The notes under the pieces were generated by a model. The model was given only the letters and a program-made list of their open reading frames with translations, had not been told where the DNA came from and searched no databases. This document shows, in pieces, positions 41,699-50,745 of a stretch of DNA of 64,000 nucleotides. The DNA is from Sulfurimonas sp. GTDB taxonomy: Bacteria > Campylobacterota > Campylobacteria > Campylobacterales > Sulfurimonadaceae. A program made the translations under genes and the position numbers. The first letter of the stretch is position 1; every line of letters starts with the position of its first letter. The stretch spans positions 1 through 64,000 of the forward strand of contig JAMORO010000075.1 of the NCBI GenBank assembly GCA_027063505.1. Reading direction: 5' to 3'.

Positions 41699-42206
41699 TG
41701 GCTTTTCTCTTCAAAACGAAGTGTATCTTTTTGAGAGATATTTAAGAAAAAATGACTATACTGTAGTAGGGTTTAGTTATGGAGCTATTAAAGCACTTCA
41801 GAATGTTATAGAAACACTAGATAAGGGTGAAAGAGTAGATACTTTACAACTCTTATCTCCTGCATTTTTTCAAACAAAAGATAAAAAGTTTAAACGATTA
41901 CAACTTCTTTCATATAAGAAAAACCAAGCACAATATATGCAGCAGTTTTTATCAGGATGCTTTGCTCCTTATGAAGCTAAAATAGTAGAAAGTAGAGAAA
42001 CAATTCAGGAAGAACTATCAGAACTTTTAGAGTATGAATGGTGTTCTGAAACACTATTGTCTCTTACTAAAAGAGGTTTAAAAATAGAAGTTTATTTAGG
42101 TGGAGCAGATGCAATTATTGATGTTGCAAGTGCAAGAGAGTTTTTTTTAGAATTAGCAACTGTTACATATATTAAAAATGCAAACCATTTTTTACAATTA
42201 AATTAA
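41685..42206 (+). CDS. bioV: Small alpha/beta hydrolase, BioV-like pimeloyl-ACP methyl ester esterase
   Basis: VVGFSYGAIKAL nucleophile elbow, GGADAIID Asp, NANHFL His; small size matches Helicobacter BioV. Confidence 0.68.
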   Translation: MKFYSGFSLQNEVYLFERYLRKNDYTVVGFSYGAIKALQNVIETLDKGERVDTLQLLSPAFFQTKDKKFKRLQLLSYKKNQAQYMQQFLSGCFAPYEAKIVESRETIQEELSELLEYEWCSETLLSLTKRGLKIEVYLGGADAIIDVASAREFFLELATVTYIKNANHFLQLN

Positions 42207-42227
42207 AAATGATACATAGGAGTTATA

Positions 42228-42761
42228 ATGAGTGAGATAAAAATAGGTGTGATTACTGCAAGTGATAGAGCAAGTAAAGGTATTTATGAAGATATTAGTG
42301 GTGTAGCTATTCAAGATACTATGAAAGATTACTTAAAAAGTGAGTTTGAGATTGTTTACAGATGTATTCCTGATGAGCAAGATATTTTAGAATCAACAAT
42401 GAAAGAGCTTTGTGATGAAGCAGGGTGTTGTTTAGTTGTAACAACAGGTGGAACTGGTCCTGCACTTCGTGATGTAACTCCTGAAGCTACTGAAAATGTA
42501 TGCGAGAAGATGATGCCAGGTTTTGGAGAACTTATGCGTCAGGTAAGTCTACAGTATGTGCCAACGGCAATACTCTCACGCCAAACAGCTGGTATTAGAG
42601 GTAAATCACTTATAATTAATTTACCAGGAAAACCAAAGTCCATTCGTGAGTGTTTAGATGCAGTTTTTCCTGCAGTTCCTTACTGTATAGATCTTATTGA
42701 AGGACCATTTTTAGAGGTTAATGAAGAGGTTATTAAAGCCTTTAGACCGAAGGCTAAGTAA
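42228..42761 (+). CDS. mogA: Molybdopterin adenylyltransferase
   Basis: GVITASDRASKGIYEDISG, VVTTGGTGPALRDVTPEAT, NLPGKPKSIRECLDAVFPAVPYCIDLIEG. Confidence 0.96.
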   Translation: MSEIKIGVITASDRASKGIYEDISGVAIQDTMKDYLKSEFEIVYRCIPDEQDILESTMKELCDEAGCCLVVTTGGTGPALRDVTPEATENVCEKMMPGFGELMRQVSLQYVPTAILSRQTAGIRGKSLIINLPGKPKSIRECLDAVFPAVPYCIDLIEGPFLEVNEEVIKAFRPKAK

Positions 42762-42769
42762 AAAAGTTT

Positions 42770-44113
42770 ATGTATCTCTTAAAAAGGGTAATAATAGCTT
42801 CTATTTTAATCCTTTTATATTCAGTGTCAATTTCTGCTGGAGAGTTTATTGTAAAAGATGTAGATAGTAATAAGAGTAAAAACAGTACATGGATAGCACT
42901 TCCTTACCTTTTTAGTTCTGATTCTACAGGTTTAACAGCTGGTGTTATAGGTATTTTTAATGGTTTTATACAACCTCAAATGAGTATGTTTATAACAGCT
43001 TACATGGGTGAAAAAATTCCTGTAGAAAATATTAGTCTTGCTGGTGATTATAAGCATGATGAGGCTCGGTCTCGTGGCATTGGCTTTGGAGTATCAGGGT
43101 ATAGACCCAGCTTTTTCAAAAGAACATTTCTCTCATTACTTGGGAATTTTGCTTATTATCCTAATCAAAAAGTATATTTCAAAGGTGCTAATGACTCAGT
43201 GAAAAATGAAGAGTCAACTGATGTCACAAACTTTACACCCTTTAGAACACAAGGGTACAATAATTGGGTAAGAGTTGATTTTCGTTATGTTTTACCAATA
43301 GGTGAAGGAAAAACAACTATAACTCCAATTATAAAACTAAAAAATGGTATTACCATTAATCGTGATAATATAGGAAATGGGACACCTTTTAGCACAGGAC
43401 AGACTATCATCGGTACAGAAATATTTTATACAAAATTCACTGCAGATAGACTTACAAAATCACCCTCTTTAAATAGTAATGGTTTAAGAGTCTATATGGA
43501 ACATGATAATACAGACTATCCAAATAATCCATCTCGAGGTTATAATATGAAGCTGAGATTTTCAGCAGATTTTGGACTGAGTAATTCAAATCAAAAATGG
43601 AATGCTATTGAAGCGAGTTACTCTCACTATTTTGAACTTCCAAATTTCACATGGAGTAGACAAAATGTGATAGCTTTTAATGCTTGGAGTGCATACTCAC
43701 CATCGTGGGATAAGTCTAAGCTTAATGATGCTGGATTTTTAGATAAAAATCAACCTCCTATGTGGGAGGGAGCGAGACTCGGTGGCTATAGAAGAATGAG
43801 AGCCTATGATACAAACCGTTTTAGTGATAAAGCGGCAATTTATGGAGCATTAGAGTATAGAGTTATTCCTGATTTCAATCCAATGCATGGGCAGAAATGG
43901 AATCCCATCGCTATTGACTGGTTTCAGACAGTGCTCTTTGTTGAGGCAGGTAGAGTAGCCCCAAGATATGATTTACGACTTTTAAGTAAGGATTTAAAGT
44001 ATGATGTTGGTGTGAGTTTACGAGCCTTAACCGCAAAAGTACCTATGCGATTTGAAGTGGCTTATGGAGAAGAGGGTGTTAATATGTGGGTTATGATAAA
44101 ACAGCCTTTTTAG
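42770..44113 (+). CDS. Outer-membrane surface antigen (D15/Omp85 barrel-like) protein
   Basis: Signal peptide, NDTDYPNNPSRGYNMKLRFS-type motif, GGYRRMRAYDTNRFSDKAAIYGALEYR, C-terminal aromatic residue. Confidence 0.8.
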   Translation: MYLLKRVIIASILILLYSVSISAGEFIVKDVDSNKSKNSTWIALPYLFSSDSTGLTAGVIGIFNGFIQPQMSMFITAYMGEKIPVENISLAGDYKHDEARSRGIGFGVSGYRPSFFKRTFLSLLGNFAYYPNQKVYFKGANDSVKNEESTDVTNFTPFRTQGYNNWVRVDFRYVLPIGEGKTTITPIIKLKNGITINRDNIGNGTPFSTGQTIIGTEIFYTKFTADRLTKSPSLNSNGLRVYMEHDNTDYPNNPSRGYNMKLRFSADFGLSNSNQKWNAIEASYSHYFELPNFTWSRQNVIAFNAWSAYSPSWDKSKLNDAGFLDKNQPPMWEGARLGGYRRMRAYDTNRFSDKAAIYGALEYRVIPDFNPMHGQKWNPIAIDWFQTVLFVEAGRVAPRYDLRLLSKDLKYDVGVSLRALTAKVPMRFEVAYGEEGVNMWVMIKQPF

Positions 44114-44123
44114 GGGCTATTTA

Positions 44124-44900
44124 CTATATACTTAGTCTAATTCCTACAGGGCAGTGATCACTTCCTGTAATGTAGTCTAAGATAAAGGCATCCTCTAAAG
44201 ACTCACAGAGATCTTCACTGATGAAGAAGTAGTCTATTCTCCAGCCTACATTGTTGAGTCGTGCATTTGAGCGGTAAGACCACCAGCTGTATCTATCAGC
44301 TTCATCTCCATTAACATAACGAAAACTATCTACATATCCATGTTCTAAAAGTTTATCTATCCACTCTCTCTCTATTGGTAAAAATCCAGATGTTTTAGAG
44401 TTAGCTTTAGGATTTTTAAGATCCATCTCTTTATGTGCGGTATTTACATCACCACAGATGATGATACTTTTTCCCTCCTTTCTTAAAGCTTCACAGTGAG
44501 CAAGAAGATCATCATAAAACTTCATCTTATAGTCAAGTCTCTCTTGATTTTTCTGACCATTCGGAAAGTAGATATTAAAAAGAACTATATCATCATAATG
44601 AGTCTCAACTATACGTCCTTCATTCATAGTGTCTATATGGTTATCGGTAGAAGTATAATCACTTTTTAACATAGAAAAAGTAGCCGTACCGCTATACCCT
44701 TTTTTCTCTGCAGAGTTTACAGTAAGCTCTACATACTCTTTGTCAAAGAGGCCATAAGGAATTTGCTGGGGAAGAGCTTTTATCTCTTGGAGACATAAGA
44801 TATCTGTATCTCTCTCATCTATCCATTTAAGTGCTTCTTTAGTACCTACAGCACGAATACCGTTAACATTCCACGAGATTATTTCTATTGAGTCTGACAT
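44124..44900 (-). CDS. xth: Exodeoxyribonuclease III
   Basis: ISWNVNGIRA, LCLQEIKA, GDVNTAHKEMDL, RIDYFFIS, GSDHCPVGI. Confidence 0.95.
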   Translation of the reverse strand: MSDSIEIISWNVNGIRAVGTKEALKWIDERDTDILCLQEIKALPQQIPYGLFDKEYVELTVNSAEKKGYSGTATFSMLKSDYTSTDNHIDTMNEGRIVETHYDDIVLFNIYFPNGQKNQERLDYKMKFYDDLLAHCEALRKEGKSIIICGDVNTAHKEMDLKNPKANSKTSGFLPIEREWIDKLLEHGYVDSFRYVNGDEADRYSWWSYRSNARLNNVGWRIDYFFISEDLCESLEDAFILDYITGSDHCPVGIRLSI

Positions 44901-44955
44901 AAAATTTTACCTTCTAAAGTTTTAGAAGATTGTAGCTAAACTTTTTTAATATTTC

Positions 44956-45008
44956 TCTCGTTCCCATCGCTCCGCTTCTTTCTCGTTCCCATCGCTCCGA
45001 GTGGGAAT
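44956..45008. repeat. REP-like element: tandem TCTCGTTCCCATCGCTCCG (x2) plus hairpin TTCCCA...TGGGAA
   Basis: Identical 19-bp copies at 44956-44974 and 44981-44999; second copy forms an inverted repeat with TGGGAA at 45002-45007; lies upstream of the RAYT. Confidence 0.8.
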
Positions 45009-45087
45009 GCATATAAATATATGACAAAATGCAATAAAAGTTATACAGTAAAATAATTTCTATTATAATAGTAAAAAGGAAATTATT

Positions 45088-45621
45088 ATGGGAAGAAGTA
45101 GATATAAAGTTCACGAAGTAACTGTTCCATATTTCATTACTTGTACTATTTTACACTGGATACCTATCTTTACTAGGACACAGACAACAGACATAATATT
45201 TTCAAGTCTGAAATACCTCCAAAAAAGTGATAATCTTAAAATACATGCTTATGTCATTTTAGAGAACCATCTGCATATGATAGTTAGTAGTGATGATATA
45301 GCAAAAAGTATGGCACGGTTTAAATCTTTTACAGCAAGAGAAATTATAAACTATTTGAAAGAAGAGAATGCGAAGAGTATTTTAGAACAGTTGGCATTTT
45401 ATAAAAAAGCACATAAAACAAAGAGTGAGTTTCAGCTATGGCAAGAGGGTATGCAACTTAAACAGATACTAAGTGAGCAGATGATGCGAGAGAGAATGCA
45501 GTATATACATAACAACCCTGTTAAACGTGGTTATGTTGATGATGGGGTTCATTGGCGTTATAGTAGTGCTCGAGATTATGAGGGAGTTCAGGGGTTGATT
45601 TTGATTGATAAGGAGTTTTAA
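45088..45621 (+). mobile_element. REP-associated tyrosine transposase (RAYT; IS200/TnpA_REP-like Y1 HUH family)
   Basis: FITCTILHWIPIF, HLH motif in ILENHLHMIVSS, QYIHNNPVKRGYV, HWRYSSARDY. Confidence 0.9.
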
Positions 45622-45632
45622 ATTAGTGATGA

Positions 45633-45655
45633 GTTTCCATGCAGAGCATAGGAAC
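45633..45655. repeat. REP-like hairpin A downstream of the RAYT
   Basis: GTTTC-C-ATGC-AGA-GCAT-A-GGAAC. Confidence 0.75.
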
Positions 45656-45677
45656 TAGAAAAGAGGGATTATAGAGA

Positions 45678-45702
45678 TGCTACCATGCAGAGCATAGTAG
45701 CA
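45678..45702. repeat. REP-like hairpin B downstream of the RAYT
   Basis: TGCTAC-C-ATGC-AGA-GCAT-A-GTAGCA. Confidence 0.78.
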
Positions 45703-45724
45703 AGAGGTGTAGAGAGTTTAGTTA

Positions 45725-46606
45725 TTAAACGAAGTCTACTTTTGTAACATGGTGTTTCATACCAAGTGAATCAGCAGGGCAACCAAGTGCAAGACCTAGC
45801 ATCTGTTGCATATGAAGAACAGGAAGTTCTACATCACGGCCAATAGCCTCTGAAAGGTGATCTGTTTGAGTATCAAGTTTTAGGTGACAAAGAGGACATG
45901 GAGTTACAATCCAGTCAGCATTTTGATCCATAGCTCCTGCAACAACATTACCAGCTAAGATAGCTGAAGTTTTTGGTGCTTGAAGTTCAACATGGAAACC
46001 ACAACATTTGTTCTTCTCTTCATACTGAACACTCTCTCCACCACAAGCGATGATTAAATCATCTAAAGAGCGAGGATTATAAGCATTCTCTGGTGTTTTA
46101 TGTGTTGTGTTTTGAAGCTCTGAAGGGCGAATATTATGACAACCATAAAATGGTGCAATATTAAACTGACTTAGAGGTGTAACAACCATCTCTTTAATCT
46201 TATCAAGACCGATATCATCAATGATAGCATAGAGGAAGTGAGTGATTTGTGAAGTACCTTTGTACTCTAAACCAACTTCTGCTAGCTTTTCATTAACCTT
46301 AGCTTTTAGCTCTGCATTTTCATCTAAACGGTGTTTAGTCATAGCGGTGTTTAGTTGACAAGTATTACAGATAGTTACCATTGTAAGACCATGTTTTTCA
46401 GCATAAGCGATATTTCTAGCATTAAGAACTAGAGATAAAAAGTCATCATAATCTTGTAAGTGAGAAGCACCACAACAAGAAGCCTCTGTTAACTCTACTA
46501 GCTCTATATTTAGTTTCTCAGCAACTGCCATTGTAGACATATACTGCTCAGGAGTACTCTGTTTAGCAGTACAACCTGTAAAAAGTGCGTATTTTAATTT
46601 TTCCAT
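45725..46606 (-). CDS. sdhE: Succinate dehydrogenase/fumarate reductase subunit E-type (HdrB-like CCG domain) protein
   Basis: CCG-type motifs EASCCGASHL, KNKCCGFHVEL, TPCPLCHLKLD; follows sdhB. Confidence 0.87.
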   Translation of the reverse strand: MEKLKYALFTGCTAKQSTPEQYMSTMAVAEKLNIELVELTEASCCGASHLQDYDDFLSLVLNARNIAYAEKHGLTMVTICNTCQLNTAMTKHRLDENAELKAKVNEKLAEVGLEYKGTSQITHFLYAIIDDIGLDKIKEMVVTPLSQFNIAPFYGCHNIRPSELQNTTHKTPENAYNPRSLDDLIIACGGESVQYEEKNKCCGFHVELQAPKTSAILAGNVVAGAMDQNADWIVTPCPLCHLKLDTQTDHLSEAIGRDVELPVLHMQQMLGLALGCPADSLGMKHHVTKVDFV

Positions 46607-46616
46607 TTATTAACTC

Positions 46617-47597
46617 CTAGAACTTTGCAGTTGATGAAGATTTAACTAATTTTTTAATCTCATCTAAATTATCTGATTTTGTGATGCCCCATGGTGGAAC
46701 AATTTTACCTTTAACAAACATTCTTGCTGCTAATGGTAGGTGTTTAACAACTGCTAAACCTTCAGAGTAAAGAACCATACCACCCTCATCAAGTACACCA
46801 TTTCGTGCAATTGAGTGTTTAAAACCAACAGCATGACGAGTAGCAACATTTGAAGTTGCAACACCCTCTTTAAAGAGCATTTGATGAAGTTTAGTGATTT
46901 TTTCTATTGGATTAACATCTTTAGGACATACTTCCGCACACTCAAAACATTTTACACAGTCCCAAAGACCTTGACTCTCTTTATGTAAGTCTTGAAGTCT
47001 TGAATCATGAGCATCATCACGAACATCTGCTTCAAATCTATAAGCTTTAGCAAAAGCAGCTGGACCAAAGAAGTCTTCATTTACTTCAACAACCGGACAA
47101 GCATAGTGACAAGCACCACACTGAATACAGAGGTCAGCTTCATTTAACTCTTCAGCCTCTTCAGGTGTTACTAGATGCTCATGCTCAGGATGTTCATCAA
47201 CATCCGAAATAAGATAAGGCTGAATAGCATCATGTTTTTCCCAGAAGTCAGCTTTATCGATAATCATATCTTTAATAGCACGTTTCTTACTTAATGGTTC
47301 GATGACAAGTTCGTTTCCGAAAGTCTCTATCATTGTAGTCATAGACTCTTTACATGCAAGTGTTGAACGACCATTTACTTTGATAGCACATGCCCCACAG
47401 ATACCGTGACGACAAGATCTCCTATATGAAAAGCTTCCATCATGGTCCCATTTAATTCTATTTAGTATATCTAGTACAACTTCTTCAGAAGTGACATCCA
47501 TATCATAGTTTTCATAGTATGGAAGATAATCTTCATCAGCATTAAAACGAAATACCTTAAAGTTTACTTTTTGTGTAGTTATTGTGTTTGTACTCAT
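46617..47597 (-). CDS. sdhB: Succinate dehydrogenase/fumarate reductase iron-sulfur subunit
   Basis: YRRSCRHGICGACAIKVNG, CIQCGACHYACP, CVKCFECAEVCPKDV. Confidence 0.95.
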   Translation of the reverse strand: MSTNTITTQKVNFKVFRFNADEDYLPYYENYDMDVTSEEVVLDILNRIKWDHDGSFSYRRSCRHGICGACAIKVNGRSTLACKESMTTMIETFGNELVIEPLSKKRAIKDMIIDKADFWEKHDAIQPYLISDVDEHPEHEHLVTPEEAEELNEADLCIQCGACHYACPVVEVNEDFFGPAAFAKAYRFEADVRDDAHDSRLQDLHKESQGLWDCVKCFECAEVCPKDVNPIEKITKLHQMLFKEGVATSNVATRHAVGFKHSIARNGVLDEGGMVLYSEGLAVVKHLPLAARMFVKGKIVPPWGITKSDNLDEIKKLVKSSSTAKF

Positions 47598-47612
47598 AAG
47601 TTTCTCTTCCTT

Positions 47613-49325
47613 TTAGTATGTTCTAGCTTTAAGTTCATGCTTACCAAGAACAACTTTCATATAGTCAAGTTTGATTTCGCCATTTTTATCCATGTATGCC
47701 ATAGTGTGTTTTAGGAAATCTTCATCATTTCGAGTATCAAAGTCTTCTCTATAGTGAGCACCACGACTCTCATTTCTTGCAATAGCACTCTCAACAATAA
47801 ATAGAGAGTAATCAAGCATATGACCGAACTCAATAGCTTCTTGAAGCTCAGTATTAAATACTTTTGATTTGTCTTTGATACGAATGTTTTGAAATCTTTC
47901 ACGAAGTTCTTTAACAGTGTCAATAGCAATTTGAAGTGTCTCTGCTGTTCTAAATGCACCTGCATTTGCAGTCATACACTGTTGTAGCTCTTCACGTAAA
48001 CCAGGTACTGTTTCGCTACCGTTGTTTCCAAGAATAAAATTAATTTCAGCTAGAGCAGTTGCTGCATCTTCTTGAGAAGCAGGGCGAAGTTCAATAGAAT
48101 CAATCTCTTCAACCATTGTTTTACCAACAAAACGACCAAAAAGAAGTGCTTCAAGAACAGAGTTCGCACCAAGACGGTTCGCACCATGAACAGATACACA
48201 AGAACACTCACCAGCTGCATAGAAACCTTCGATAAGCTCATCGTTATTTTTACGAACATTACCAGCGATATTAACTGGAATACCACCCATAGAGTAGTGT
48301 GCAGTTGCAGAGATAAGAATAGGCTCTTTAATCATGTCAAGACCTAAGAAAGTGATAGCTAAATCACGAAGTTCAGGAAGTCTTTCCATAATAAGATCTT
48401 TTCCAAGGTGTGTCACATCAATGTACACAGCATCTTTTCTTGGACCAACACCACGACCTTCGCGAATTTCGTTAAGGATAGCACGGCTTACCACATCACG
48501 AGATGCAAGTTCCATAGCATTAGGAGCATATTTCTCCATAAATCTTTCACCCTTAGAGTTAAAAAGACGTCCACCTTCACCACGAGCAGCTTCAGAGATT
48601 AAAACACCATTTCCTGAAAGACCTGATGGGTGAAACTGTACAAACTCCATATCTTCTAACGGAAGACCATGGCGAGCAACGATTGATAAACCATCACCAG
48701 TATTTGCATGTGCATTTGAGTTGATTTTATATGAACGTGCATATCCACCAGTAGCGAACATTACAGACTTAGCATTAAAGATAGCCATCTGCATATCACG
48801 GATGTTAAATGCAACAATCCCAGATACTTTACCATCTTTGTAGATTAAGTCAGCTGCATACCACTCATCCCAAAACTTAACACCAGCACGGTGTGCTTGT
48901 TCATAAATAGTTTGTAAAAGTGTAAGACCTGTTCTATCTTTTGCATAACATGCACGAGGAGAAGATTGTCCACCAAAAGGACGTTGTGCGATTTTACCGT
49001 CTGGAGTTCTACTAAAAGCAGCACCCATTCTTTCAGCCCAACGAATAGTTTCAGGTGCTTTTGAACACATAAACTCAACAGCATCTTGATCTGCTAAATA
49101 GTCAGAACCTTTTACTGTATCAAATTCGTGAAGCTCAACACTATCTTCATCACTAAACGCAGCATTAACACCACCTTGTGCCGCACCAGAGTGACTTCTT
49201 AGTGGGTGTAGCTTTGTAATAACAGCAACTTTTTTTCCTGCATTTTGCAATTCTCTAGCTGCAGCACATCCCGCAAGACCTGCTCCAACAACAATTGCAT
49301 CGTAAGTATAAATAGGAATACTCAT
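47613..49325 (-). CDS. sdhA: Succinate dehydrogenase/fumarate reductase flavoprotein subunit
   Basis: VVGAGLAGCAAARELQ, RSHSGAAQGGVNA, HYSMGGIPVN, GECSCVSVHGANRLGANSVLEALLFGR. Confidence 0.96.
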   Translation of the reverse strand: MSIPIYTYDAIVVGAGLAGCAAARELQNAGKKVAVITKLHPLRSHSGAAQGGVNAAFSDEDSVELHEFDTVKGSDYLADQDAVEFMCSKAPETIRWAERMGAAFSRTPDGKIAQRPFGGQSSPRACYAKDRTGLTLLQTIYEQAHRAGVKFWDEWYAADLIYKDGKVSGIVAFNIRDMQMAIFNAKSVMFATGGYARSYKINSNAHANTGDGLSIVARHGLPLEDMEFVQFHPSGLSGNGVLISEAARGEGGRLFNSKGERFMEKYAPNAMELASRDVVSRAILNEIREGRGVGPRKDAVYIDVTHLGKDLIMERLPELRDLAITFLGLDMIKEPILISATAHYSMGGIPVNIAGNVRKNNDELIEGFYAAGECSCVSVHGANRLGANSVLEALLFGRFVGKTMVEEIDSIELRPASQEDAATALAEINFILGNNGSETVPGLREELQQCMTANAGAFRTAETLQIAIDTVKELRERFQNIRIKDKSKVFNTELQEAIEFGHMLDYSLFIVESAIARNESRGAHYREDFDTRNDEDFLKHTMAYMDKNGEIKLDYMKVVLGKHELKARTY

Positions 49326-49455
49326 TAATTTTCCTTCAAAATAGAACTATAATAATAAGGCTGATTATATCGTGTATAAACTTTATAAAGGTTAAAAAAG
49401 GAGTTTGTGATGGTTTACTAAGTGTGTGTTACTATTTGAGTCATATTTAGTTTTA

Positions 49456-50667
49456 CTAAATATGTTTCTCTGCAAGATCTCTTGTCTGTAAGATTTTATT
49501 GATACCTATACTTTTAGCATAAACGAGGATTTCCTTAGCTTGACGCATCGCTTCATCCAAGTTTGTATTATTTGGTTTAATGATAAAACCACCACTAACT
49601 GTTATAGTAACAGCACCCTTTTCTGGTACATTAAACTTTAGCTCTTCAATACTTTGACGGACTAGTTCCATATCTTTAAAAGCCTGTTCTTTACTTGATC
49701 TAGAGAAGATAAGTGTAAACTGATTATAGTCAGTTCTTGCAATTACATCTACGGGTTGTTCGTGTAAAGATATAGTATATGCGAGTTTCTTAAGTATGTT
49801 TTGTGTCATCTCTTGTGAAAAGGCACGTTTTGTTTTTGAAAAGTTATCTATCTCTAAAATTGTTACTGCGGTAAAGTTACTATCTTTTAAGTTCTTTTTA
49901 TTGGAGTATGCATTAATCATTCCTTTGTGGTTATTAATACCGGTAACAGGATCTGTCATTGTTGGATTATCAGTAGTGACATTTTTTCTATTCATTCGCA
50001 TTGAAATTGCATCTGCTTCTATAGAGTAGATTTCGTGGTTTATCTTGTTTTTATCTATTTGATATAAAAATTCGATGTCTTGATAGATTGAGTAGAGCTT
50101 TTTTCTATACCACAGTGTTGCAAATAGAAGAATTATAAAATTCACAATAGTAGCGATCTTAATAAGATTAAATTTTGCTTGATTATATTGAATATTTTTT
50201 ATAAGCATATTATTAATATGTTGGGTTATATTTGAAAAAGCATTCTGTAGATTTGCATTTGCTTGTTCTCTAGACTCTCTATCTTTTGTGTTTACATAGT
50301 ATTCATGTGCAGCTTGATTAAAGGCCTCTGTATAATCTTTTAATTGTTCTAAATGACCAAGATACTCTTCAGAATTTCCAAATAAATACCTATCAGAATA
50401 GTCATACTTATACATATTTTTGAGTTTATCTATCTCTTGGAGAAGTTGTGTACTTTTACCATTAAACTGAATCAAAGCAAGCTCTATGTCATCTTTTTTT
50501 AATGTAGTGAGAGAAGATATTATTCTCTTTTGTTTATTGAGATTATTTACTTTTTCAAATGACAACTGCTGTTCTAAAGTGAGCATCATTGCAAGAAATG
50601 AGATCATAAGAACAAAAAAGAGATAAGTGTTTAAGTTCATAAATATTTTTTTAATTGAGTGTTTCAT
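49456..50667 (-). CDS. Membrane protein with degenerate GGDEF domain
   Basis: Two TM helices flanking a periplasmic region; DPVTGINNHKGMINAY and TDYNQF in place of GGDEF. ORF extends to 50859 but start likely at 50667 (MKHSIKKIF). Confidence 0.82.
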   Translation of the reverse strand: MKHSIKKIFMNLNTYLFFVLMISFLAMMLTLEQQLSFEKVNNLNKQKRIISSLTTLKKDDIELALIQFNGKSTQLLQEIDKLKNMYKYDYSDRYLFGNSEEYLGHLEQLKDYTEAFNQAAHEYYVNTKDRESREQANANLQNAFSNITQHINNMLIKNIQYNQAKFNLIKIATIVNFIILLFATLWYRKKLYSIYQDIEFLYQIDKNKINHEIYSIEADAISMRMNRKNVTTDNPTMTDPVTGINNHKGMINAYSNKKNLKDSNFTAVTILEIDNFSKTKRAFSQEMTQNILKKLAYTISLHEQPVDVIARTDYNQFTLIFSRSSKEQAFKDMELVRQSIEELKFNVPEKGAVTITVSGGFIIKPNNTNLDEAMRQAKEILVYAKSIGINKILQTRDLAEKHI

Positions 50668-50745
50668 ATATAATTTTCCTAAAAATGTTATAATAACTAG
50701 ACATTTTATATCTACCGTAATTAATATATGCTTAAAGAAGATTGA

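Noticed and set aside
44956-44999. Two identical 19-bp repeats 25 bp apart as a possible CRISPR
   Set aside because: Only two copies with a 6-bp gap; the context and hairpin fit a REP element beside a RAYT.
44914-45114. 66-aa minus-strand ORF
   Set aside because: Lies across the REP-like repeats and the RAYT start; its repeated SHSERWERERS peptide is just the repeat translated.
48334-48633. 99-aa plus-strand ORF inside sdhA (with neighbours 48072..48347 and 48408..48602)
   Set aside because: Antisense to a strongly supported CDS; low-complexity Ser/Arg-rich antisense translation.
50668-50745. Riboswitch upstream of thiL
   Set aside because: The thiL leader is too short and shows no THI-box-like conserved elements.
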